64,000 nt of DNA from Actinomadura violacea (GTDB lineage Bacteria; Actinomycetota; Actinomycetes; Streptosporangiales; Streptosporangiaceae), in assembly GCF_017573465.1 (NCBI RefSeq), contig NZ_JAGEPF010000010.1:264928-328927 (forward strand). Reading direction: 5' to 3'. This document shows positions 57,945-64,000 of the stretch, in pieces. Below the pieces are notes generated by a model that was given only the letters and a program-made list of their open reading frames with translations, made no database searches and was not told the DNA's origin. Position numbers and translations under genes: made by a program. Numbering within the stretch: the stretch's first letter is position 1; each line of letters begins with the position of its first letter.

Positions 57945-58846
57945 CCGAGCGACTCCTTGAGGACGGCGTCCAGGTCGGAGGCGGTCAGGCCGAACGTCGT
58001 CCGCACCGCCGACGCGTCGACCGCGAACGGCCGGTGCGTCATGTGCGCGGTCTCGAACAGCTCGCTCCAGAACGGGTCGCCGTAGGCGAGCAGCGTGAGG
58101 TCGCGGTCGGTCATCACCTCCAGGCGCGGCGCCGGCGCGCCCGCCAGCGCGGCGAGGCGGCGGGCCGCCTCCCGGACGGACACGTCGATCACCGGCGCGT
58201 GCCAGGCCCGCCCCCACGCCCGGTCGTCGCGGGACAGCGCGACGAGCGTGCGCGCGGCGTCGCCGATCGCGGTGAAGCCCTGCGGGACGTCCAGGTCGGC
58301 GGGGACGAGCGCGAGCCGTCCCGCGAGCACGTTCGGCTGCACGAGGAACGAGAACGTCGACGACGCGCCCGCGCCGATGAACTGCCCGGCGCGCACCTCG
58401 GTGACCCGGACCCGGCCCGCGTCGTGCGCCTCCTTGGCCGCCTTCCACAGTTCGGCGCGGACGCGCCCCTTCGAACCGGTGGCGACCAGCGGGAGGTCTT
58501 CGGTGACGGGGCCGTCGACAGGCCCGTATCCGTACAGGTTGCCCAGCATCACGTAGCCGGCGCCCGACCGTTCGGCCGCCGCGAGGATCGAGCCGAAAAG
58601 CGGCGGGAGCGTCTGCGGCCAGGTGTGGTACGCGGTCATCGCGGCGTTGAAGACGGTCGTCGCGCCTTCGGCGGCGCGCGCCAGAGCCTCGGGGTCGGTC
58701 GCGTCCAGCGCGACCCGCTCGATCAGCGGGTGCTCCGGACCGCTTCCGCTGCGGGTGACCAGCCGGACGCGCTCTTCCTCGCCGGCCAGCAGGCGGGCGG
58801 TGGCGGCGCCGGTTCCGCCGGCGCCGATGACGAGATGAAACGGCAT
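57941..58846 (-). CDS. NAD-dependent epimerase/dehydratase family protein (extended SDR)
   Basis: A 301-residue protein with GAGGTGAATARLLAG (about 7-21) as cofactor loop and the extended-SDR features GNLYGYGPV and ALDATDPEALARA. The typical YxxxK is replaced around the YGYGPVDGP segment, so it may be an atypical or NmrA/isoflavone-type reductase. GGAG lies seven bases before ATG 58846. It is divergent from the GlxA-like regulator, which may control it. Confidence 0.87.
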   Translation of the reverse strand: MPFHLVIGAGGTGAATARLLAGEEERVRLVTRSGSGPEHPLIERVALDATDPEALARAAEGATTVFNAAMTAYHTWPQTLPPLFGSILAAAERSGAGYVMLGNLYGYGPVDGPVTEDLPLVATGSKGRVRAELWKAAKEAHDAGRVRVTEVRAGQFIGAGASSTFSFLVQPNVLAGRLALVPADLDVPQGFTAIGDAARTLVALSRDDRAWGRAWHAPVIDVSVREAARRLAALAGAPAPRLEVMTDRDLTLLAYGDPFWSELFETAHMTHRPFAVDASAVRTTFGLTASDLDAVLKESLG

Positions 58847-58958
58847 TATCTTCTCCAAAGGACGGGCCGGGACCCGCGTGCCCCGGCCCCGCCCACTCTG
58901 CTGCTCGCCGAGGGGACGCGGCAGGGGTCCGCTCGCCAACCGTCCGGAGGTTCCGGCC

Positions 58959-59984
58959 ATGCCCGCTGTCCCGCCCGTGCAGACGGTTCCGGCCCCGCAG
59001 GCGGTTCCGGCCGTGGAGACGGTCGCGGTCGTCGTGGTGCCGCCGGTGATGGCGTTCGACGTCACGATCCCGCACATGGTGCTGGGCGCGGCCGTGGTGG
59101 ACGGCGCCCCCGGCTACGAGCTGCCGGTCTGCGCCGCGGAACCGGGACGCACCTTGGAGACCGTCGGCGGCCTGGACGTGGTGCCGCCGCACGGCCTCGA
59201 CGTCCTGGACCGCGCCGGGACCGTCCTCGTCGTCGGCAGCGGCGGCCGGGAGGGCACCGACCCGCGGACCCTGGACGCGCTGCGCGCCGCCGCCGAGGAG
59301 GGCAAGCGGATCGCGGCCATCTGCACGGGCGCGTTCGTGCTGGCGGAGGCGGGCCTGCTGGACGGGCGCCGCGCCACCACGCACTGGGGGCTGGCGGCCG
59401 ACCTGGCACGCCGGTTCCCCGCGGTCGACGTCGTCCCGGACGTCCTGTACGTGGCGGACGGCCCGGTCCTCACCTCGGCGGGCGCGGCGGCGGGCATCGA
59501 GCTGTGCCTGCACCTGGTGCGCGCCGACCACGGCGCGGCGGTCGCGGCCGAGGCGGCGCGGCAGACCGTGGCGGCGCCGCCCCGCCCGACCGGGCAGGCG
59601 CAGCTCGTGGACGATCCGCTGCCCGCCGAGCCGGACCTGTCGCTCGCCGCGACCCGCGCGTGGGCGCTGCGCCGCCTCGACGGGCCGCTGACGCTCGCCG
59701 ACCTGGCCCGGCACGCGCGGGTCAGCACCCGGACGCTGACCCGCAGGTTCCACGCGGAGACCGGGTGCAGTCCGCTGCAGTGGCTGCTGCGGCAGCGGAT
59801 CGGGCGGGCGTGCGAGCTGCTGGAGACGACCGCGCTGCCGATGGACCGGGTCGCCGCGCGGAGCGGGCTCGGCAGCGCGGACTCGCTGCGCGAGCACATG
59901 GTCCGCCGGGTCGGGATGACGCCGTCGGCGTACCGGTCGGCGCACGCCCGGCGGAGCGGATCCGGCCGGGCGGGGAGCGGGTGA
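58959..59984 (+). CDS. GlxA family regulator (DJ-1/PfpI + AraC HTH)
   Basis: A 341-residue protein: an N-terminal imperfect VPA/TVP repeat (1-25), a DJ-1/PfpI-like domain (about 25-205) with the ICTGAFVLAEAGLLDGRRATTHW core including the nucleophile-elbow Cys, and a C-terminal AraC double HTH (about 235-335; LADLARHARVSTRTLTRRFHAETG and VAARSGLGSADSLREHM). GGAGG lies eight bases before ATG 58959. Regulators of this type often act on a divergent oxidoreductase, here the gene ending at 58846. Confidence 0.93.
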   Translation: MPAVPPVQTVPAPQAVPAVETVAVVVVPPVMAFDVTIPHMVLGAAVVDGAPGYELPVCAAEPGRTLETVGGLDVVPPHGLDVLDRAGTVLVVGSGGREGTDPRTLDALRAAAEEGKRIAAICTGAFVLAEAGLLDGRRATTHWGLAADLARRFPAVDVVPDVLYVADGPVLTSAGAAAGIELCLHLVRADHGAAVAAEAARQTVAAPPRPTGQAQLVDDPLPAEPDLSLAATRAWALRRLDGPLTLADLARHARVSTRTLTRRFHAETGCSPLQWLLRQRIGRACELLETTALPMDRVAARSGLGSADSLREHMVRRVGMTPSAYRSAHARRSGSGRAGSG

Positions 59985-60063
59985 GCTGGGTATCGTTGGC
60001 GCCGTCCGGAGCCCGGCCCCGAGGGCGCCCGGGGCCGCCCGCAGATCGCCGCCAGGGGGTGCC

Positions 60064-61296
60064 GTGGCCGAACGCTCGCTGCACGGGGGCGACCCGTCGG
60101 TGCTGCGGCGCCTGAACTCCGCCGCCACCCTGCGGGAGCTGCGCGACGGCGGCGAGTCCACGCTCTCCGGGCTCGCGAGCCGGGTCGGGCTGTCGCGGCC
60201 CACCACCGAGGGCGTGCTCGGCGAGCTGATCGGCCGCGGCCTGGTCGCCGAGGTCGCGCCGCGGCCCGGCAGCGCCCTCGGCCGGCCCGCGCGCCGCTAC
60301 CGGTTCCGCGCCGAGGCCGGCCACGCGCTCGGCATCGCCGTCGACGCCCACCGCGTCCGGCTGCTCGTCACCGACCTCACCGGCGAGGCCGCCGGCGGGC
60401 ACCGGGCCGGCCTCGACCCGCACGCCCGGCCGGACGCCCGCATCGCCGCCGTCCGCGCGGCCGTCAAGGAGTGCCTGGCCGCGGCCGGGGTCGGCCGCGC
60501 GTCGCTGCGGGCCGTCGCCGCCGGCACCCCCGGCGTCGTCGGCCCCGACGGCACCGTCACCCGCTGCGCCGCCGTGCCCGGCTGGGAGGGCGTCGGCCTC
60601 GGCCGCGAGCTCGGCCGCTCGTTCGCCTGCCCCGTGCTGGTGGAGAACGACGCCAACCTCGCCGCGATGGCCGAGCGGTGGCGCGGCGCCGCCCGCGCCG
60701 CCGACGACGTCGTCTGCGTGTACGCCGGGCTGCACACCGGCGCCGGCGCGCTCATCGGCGGGCGCCTGCACCGGGGCCGCTGGGGCGCCGCCGGGGAGAT
60801 CGGGATGCTGCCGGAGCTGGGCCTGCGCGACACCACCGCGGTGCTGCTCACCGGCGGCGGGCCCGGGCCCGCGGCGTCCGGGGCGGCGCTCGCCGGCCTC
60901 GCCTCCGCCGGTCCCGCGCTGGACGACGCCGAACGCGTGCTCGCCGCGGCCGGGCGGCGCGACCCGGCCGCGCTGGAGGCCGTCGAGCGGCTCGCCGCGC
61001 GGATGTCGCGCGGCGTCGCCGCGATGGCGCTCGCGCTGGACCCGGAGATGATCGTCGTCGGCGGCCCGCTGGCCGGGGCGGGCGCGCCGCTGGTCGGGGC
61101 GCTGCGCCGGCACGTGCTGCCGCTGTGCCTGAGCCCGGTCCGCATCGAGGCGTCCGAGCTCGGCGACGAGGCGGTCGGGCTCGGCGCCGTCCGGCTGGCC
61201 CTCGACCGGATCGACGAGGACCTGTTCCGCGTCGACCGCGCGCCCGGAGCCGCCGAACCCTCGGAGGCCGGCGCTACGGAGTCAGCGGAGCGCTGA
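60064..61296 (+). CDS. ROK family transcriptional regulator
   Basis: A 410-residue protein with an N-terminal wHTH (about 25-62; LSGLASRVGLSRPTTEGVLGELIGRGLV) and a ROK sugar-kinase-like domain (GIAVDAHRVRLLVTDL, AAGTPGVVGPDG, VENDANLAAMAE with the catalytic Asp). The usual ROK zinc cluster (C-x-C-G-x4-C) after the GEIG motif is absent, so it is a zinc-less member and probably only a sugar-sensing repressor. The GTG start follows GGGGG. Its 3' end overlaps nadR by 23 bases in convergent orientation. Confidence 0.9.
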   Translation: MAERSLHGGDPSVLRRLNSAATLRELRDGGESTLSGLASRVGLSRPTTEGVLGELIGRGLVAEVAPRPGSALGRPARRYRFRAEAGHALGIAVDAHRVRLLVTDLTGEAAGGHRAGLDPHARPDARIAAVRAAVKECLAAAGVGRASLRAVAAGTPGVVGPDGTVTRCAAVPGWEGVGLGRELGRSFACPVLVENDANLAAMAERWRGAARAADDVVCVYAGLHTGAGALIGGRLHRGRWGAAGEIGMLPELGLRDTTAVLLTGGGPGPAASGAALAGLASAGPALDDAERVLAAAGRRDPAALEAVERLAARMSRGVAAMALALDPEMIVVGGPLAGAGAPLVGALRRHVLPLCLSPVRIEASELGDEAVGLGAVRLALDRIDEDLFRVDRAPGAAEPSEAGATESAER

Positions 61297-62383
61297 ACGA
61301 CCAGCCTTGCGCGAGCAGCGCGTCGGCGGCCTCGACGGCGGCGGCGAGCCGGTCCTCGTGCGGGCCGGTCACCACGATGTGCGGGAGGCCCCGGCTCTCC
61401 AGCTCGTCCCGGAAGCGGTCCGACATCCACGACCGGATCGCCTCGCCGTCCCGCCAGCCGTCCTGCTCGAACGGCACGCCGTCGGGCGAGGTGAGGATCC
61501 ACAGGTGGTGCGGCACGCGCGCGTGGACGGCCTCGACGTCCGGCGCCGGCGCGGCGAGGTACCGCTCGTGCCAGAGCGCGGTCGCGAACGCGTCGGTGTC
61601 GCAGACCAGCAGCGGCGAGCCGGTGCGGGCGGCGGCGTCCTCCAGCGCGGCGTGCCGCTCGGCGATCTCGGTGAACTCGGCGGACTCCCAGACCAGGTCG
61701 TCCAGCCACAGCGACGGGTCGGACGCGGCGCGGCGCGCGGCGGCCAGCTTCTCCTCGGTGAAGGTGCGGCCGTACTCCGGGACCCACCGCGTCGCCTCCC
61801 ACACGCCGCCGCGTCCGGCATAGTGCGCGGCGAGCGCGCGCGCCAGCGTCGTGGTGCCGGTCGACTCGGCGCCGGTCACCACGATCCGGCGCGCCAGGTA
61901 GGCGCGGACGGGCGGCGACAGCCACTCCCACGCCGCCGCCGGGTCCGCGCGGACGGCGGTGCCGCTGACCGGGAACCGCTCGCGCGGCGGGTCCACCGGC
62001 ACGTGGACGGCGGAGAACCGCGCCGCCAGCTCGGCGCCGTACGGCTCGGAGCTGAACACCGCGTCCACCGGCGGGACGTCCACGCCGAGCCCCGACCGCA
62101 GCGCCAGCCCCGCCCGGAACGCCGCGACGTGCGCCGACCAGACCTCGTCGGACCCGTAGTCGATCTCCGCGTCGTCCACCACCGGGACGATCTCGACGTT
62201 CGGCTGCCGGTGCGCCTCCCGCAGCCACGCGGTGCGCAGCGCCAGCGGGATGCTCTCCACGGTGGACGCGGCGACGACCACCGTCACCCGCGCGCACGCC
62301 GCGGCGGCCGTGTCGACCAGGTGGTGGTGTCCGGCATGAGGCGGATAGAACTTGCCGATGACCAGGCCGTGCTCGTGGGTCAT
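61274..62383 (-). CDS. nadR: NadR-like NMN adenylyltransferase / ribosylnicotinamide kinase
   Basis: A 369-residue bifunctional NAD-salvage enzyme without the regulatory HTH of enteric NadR. Residues ~1-165 are the nucleotidyltransferase (GKFYPPHAGHHHLVDTA with HxGH, and PVSGTAVRADP at its end); the rest is a P-loop kinase domain beginning RRIVVTGAESTGTTTLARAL. The P-loop reads GAESTGTTT, with Thr where Lys is expected. The ATG overlaps the stop of pnuC (ATGA). Together they import and convert nicotinamide riboside to NAD. Confidence 0.9.
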   Translation of the reverse strand: MTHEHGLVIGKFYPPHAGHHHLVDTAAAACARVTVVVAASTVESIPLALRTAWLREAHRQPNVEIVPVVDDAEIDYGSDEVWSAHVAAFRAGLALRSGLGVDVPPVDAVFSSEPYGAELAARFSAVHVPVDPPRERFPVSGTAVRADPAAAWEWLSPPVRAYLARRIVVTGAESTGTTTLARALAAHYAGRGGVWEATRWVPEYGRTFTEEKLAAARRAASDPSLWLDDLVWESAEFTEIAERHAALEDAAARTGSPLLVCDTDAFATALWHERYLAAPAPDVEAVHARVPHHLWILTSPDGVPFEQDGWRDGEAIRSWMSDRFRDELESRGLPHIVVTGPHEDRLAAAVEAADALLAQGWSFSAPLTP

Positions 62384-63024
62384 GCGGCCACCGGGGCCGG
62401 CTCCCGCCGGCGCAGGTCGCGGCGCCAGGCGACCAGGCCCGCGACGCAGAGCGCGAGGAACAGCACGTAGAGCGCGCCGGTCAGCTTCAGCTCCTTGTAG
62501 AAGTACAGCGGGATGTAGATCAGGTCGGCGGCGATCCACAGCCACCACGACTCGACCAGCTTGCGGGACTGCCCGTACGTCGCGACGAGCGACAGCGCGG
62601 TGGTCAGCGCGTCCCAGAACGGGACGGTCGAGTCCGTCCAGGCCGACAGCGTCCAGGTCAGCAGCGCCGTCCCGGCGGCGCCGGCGACCGCGAGCGCGGC
62701 CCACTCGCCGCGGCCGGTGCGCCGGACGGGCAGCTCGTCGCGCCCGTCGCCGGCGTAGAGCCACACCCACCAGCCGTACAGCTGGAGCACGACGTACACG
62801 ACCTGGAGCCCGGCGTCGGCGTACAGCCCGCCGTCCAGGAACACCAGCCCGAGCAGCACGACGTTGGCGAGCCCGACCGGCCAGTTCAGGATGTTCTGCC
62901 GGACGACCAGCCAGACGTTCACCGCGCCGGTGGCGAAGCCGAGCAGCTCCGCCCACGTGGTGGGCACCGACCCGATATGGAACGCCGGGTCCAGCAGGGG
63001 ACCCAGCGGAACGTTCACCGCCAT
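62380..63024 (-). CDS. pnuC: Nicotinamide riboside transporter PnuC
   Basis: A 214-residue membrane protein with seven hydrophobic helices; the PnuC features WPVGLANVVLLGLVFLDGGLYADAGLQ, YGWWVWLY and ESWWLWIAADLIYIPLYFYKEL are all present, including the Trp-rich substrate region. It is a facilitator for nicotinamide riboside, trapped by the NadR kinase encoded next. ATG 63024 is used; a GTG at 63039 would add five residues. An operator-like repeat lies just upstream. Confidence 0.95.
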   Translation of the reverse strand: MAVNVPLGPLLDPAFHIGSVPTTWAELLGFATGAVNVWLVVRQNILNWPVGLANVVLLGLVFLDGGLYADAGLQVVYVVLQLYGWWVWLYAGDGRDELPVRRTGRGEWAALAVAGAAGTALLTWTLSAWTDSTVPFWDALTTALSLVATYGQSRKLVESWWLWIAADLIYIPLYFYKELKLTGALYVLFLALCVAGLVAWRRDLRRREPAPVAA

Positions 63025-63042
63025 GGCGGCAATGATCACATA

Positions 63043-63057
63043 TCGTCAGAAAGACGA
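63043..63057. promoter_or_regulatory. Operator candidate upstream of pnuC-nadR
   Basis: TCGTCAGAAAGACGA is an inverted repeat TCGTC-N5-GACGA, 19 bases before the pnuC ATG. It may be the site of an NAD-metabolism repressor; no regulator gene is seen nearby. Confidence 0.5.
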
Positions 63058-63062
63058 CAAGT

Positions 63063-63104
63063 GCGGCGGCCCCGGTGACCTCCTCCGATCACCGGGGCCG
63101 CCGC
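63063..63104 (-). terminator. Terminator between the E2 gene and pnuC
   Basis: A 16-bp perfect stem, GCGGCGGCCCCGGTGA (63063-63078) with its complement at 63089-63104, ten-base loop, 13 bases after the E2 stop codon and upstream of pnuC. No T-run. Confidence 0.65.
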
Positions 63105-63117
63105 CGCTACCGGGCGC

Positions 63118-63978
63118 TCACGCCACGATCAGCAGCGGGTTCTGCAGCAGCTCGGCGAGGCGGGCGAGGAACTTCGCCGCCGTCGCGCCGTCGCAGGCGC
63201 GGTGGTCGACCGAGAGGGTCACCGCCATCCGCTTGCCCGGGACGACCTGCCCGTCGCGCACCACCGGCTCGTCGCGGACCGCGCCGACCGCCAGGATCGC
63301 CGCCTCCGGCGGGTTGATCACCGCGGAGAACGAGTCGACGCCGAACATGCCGAGGTTGCTGACGCTGAACGTCCCGCCGCTCATCTCGCGCGCCGACAGC
63401 TTCCCGTCGCGGGCCTTGCCGGCCAGCTCGCGGGTCTCCGCGCCGATCTGCGAGACGCTCTTGCGGTCGGCGTCGGTGACGACCGGCACGACCAGGCCGT
63501 CCGCCACCGCGACGGCGACGCCGACGTGCACCCGCTTGTGGAAGAGCAGGTTCTCCTCGGTGTAGGAGACGTTGACCTCCGGGTGCTCGCGCAGCGCCGT
63601 GGCCACCGCCTTCACGACCAGGTCGTTCACGCTGACCTTCGCCGGGGCGAGCGCCTCGTTGAGGGTGGCGCGGAACGCCAGCAGCGCCTCGGCGTCCACC
63701 TCGCGGTTGAGGTAGAAGTGCGGCGCGTTCTGCTTGCTCTCGGTGAGCCGCCGCGCCGCGACCTTGCGGAAGCGGTTGAGCGGGACGGCCTCGACGTCCG
63801 GGTCCTCGGCGGCCTGCGGCTTCGCGGCGGCGGGCGCGGGCGCCTGCGCCGGAGCGGCCGGGGCGGCCGGGGCAGCGGCGGCGGGCGCCGCGGGCTGCGC
63901 GCCGTCGCGGGACCGGAAGAGCGGCGTGTCGGGGAAGGGGGGTAAGCTTACTGTAGGCTCCGGTTGTCCCCGTATCAC
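63118..63978 (-). CDS. 2-oxo acid dehydrogenase E2 acyltransferase, C-terminal part, chimeric 5' end
   Basis: Residues from the Ala/Pro linker onward are a genuine dihydrolipoamide acyltransferase: peripheral-subunit-binding remnant VPLNRFRKVAARRL, catalytic domain with NREVDAEALLAFR, VHVGVAVAVADGLVVPVV, FSVSNLGMFGVDSFSAVINPPEAAILAVG and the active site SVDHRACDGATAA. The lipoyl domain is missing. Upstream of the linker, from about 63909, the frame reads FPDTPLFRSR, resembling translated Illumina adapter (LFPYTTLFRS). The N-terminus shown is therefore not biological and the gene is truncated by the assembly, not by nature. Confidence 0.88.
   Translation of the reverse strand: MIRGQPEPTVSLPPFPDTPLFRSRDGAQPAAPAAAAPAAPAAPAQAPAPAAAKPQAAEDPDVEAVPLNRFRKVAARRLTESKQNAPHFYLNREVDAEALLAFRATLNEALAPAKVSVNDLVVKAVATALREHPEVNVSYTEENLLFHKRVHVGVAVAVADGLVVPVVTDADRKSVSQIGAETRELAGKARDGKLSAREMSGGTFSVSNLGMFGVDSFSAVINPPEAAILAVGAVRDEPVVRDGQVVPGKRMAVTLSVDHRACDGATAAKFLARLAELLQNPLLIVA
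63909..63943. other. Illumina-adapter-like sequence (assembly artefact)
   Basis: CGGAAGAGCGGCGTGTCGGG at 63914-63933 resembles the adapter CGGAAGAGCGTCGTGTAGGG (18 of 20 identical), and the similarity continues into GAAGGGG. The remaining ~57 bases of the window, starting with an AAGCTT, have no recognisable gene and a different composition. Confidence 0.75.
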
Positions 63979-64000
63979 TCCGTACCACGCGCCGGTCGCA

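Noticed and set aside
55688..60115. A 1475-codon plus frame running through the tRNA array and several genes
   Set aside because: It crosses four tRNAs and is out of frame with the GH3, epimerase and GlxA-like proteins, all of which show clear family motifs.
1..64000. CRISPR array, rRNA operon or insertion sequence transposase
   Set aside because: No regularly spaced repeat-spacer units, no rRNA-like stretch and no transposase motif were found.

Overview
The window is very GC-rich, with GTG/TTG starts, recurrent TANNNT promoters placed 6-8 bases before start codons, an F420-type luciferase-like oxidoreductase, DUF3710/DUF3159/DUF6412 families and an actinomycete integrative element. This points to a filamentous actinomycete, most likely of the Thermomonosporaceae/Streptosporangiales (Actinomadura-like). 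That assignment is inferred from gene families, not from a marker gene.

Layout. 1-18.7 kb is chromosomal core: a YidC-like insertase end, dut, DUF3710, a tiny ribosomal bL37-like gene, a PIG-L deacetylase, a 1402-residue HEAT-repeat protein, SdpI, an ABC exporter, an OB-fold protein, DUF3159, two TrkA proteins, a KimA-like potassium/APC permease, a 5-methyluridine RNA methyltransferase and an Eis acetyltransferase. The dut...RNA-methyltransferase order resembles the mycobacterial Rv2697c-Rv2689c block with genes inserted. 18.7-39.5 kb holds surface, detoxification and regulatory genes, including an MFS pump with a divergent TetR gene and a four-unit operator array, a PARG-like protein, a DUF3152 metalloprotease-like protein and the Hen1-Pnkp RNA repair operon.

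39.5-53.3 kb is an actinomycete integrative and conjugative element (AICE) between two CTCTTCCTTAA direct repeats: tyrosine integrase, Xis, TraB/FtsK translocase, small spread genes, two paralogous HTH-DUF5919 regulators, a Nudix (Pif-like) gene, an HD hydrolase, a double-headed GntR regulator and an AT-richer cargo block (nuclease-like protein, Ser/Thr kinase, possible TGT-like protein). No replication initiator was recognised.

53.3-64 kb returns to chromosome: a stand-alone sigma region 4 protein, LysR/SDR pair, a tRNA array, a GH3 glycosidase, a GlxA-like regulator, a ROK regulator, NadR-PnuC for NAD salvage and an E2 acyltransferase whose 5' end runs into sequence resembling an Illumina adapter.

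The most unusual region is 55.46-55.98 kb. A 20-codon ORF with a strong ribosome site is followed by a canonical terminator ending three bases before a tandem array tRNA-Ser(GCT), tRNA-Met(CAT), tRNA-Arg(GCG), tRNA-His(GTG). Eleven of the 20 leader codons, including six in a row, are read by these four tRNAs, and a leader segment is perfectly complementary to the ascending side of the terminator. This looks like translation-coupled attenuation of a tRNA operon by its own products. The Hen1-Pnkp tRNA repair pair lies 25 kb away.
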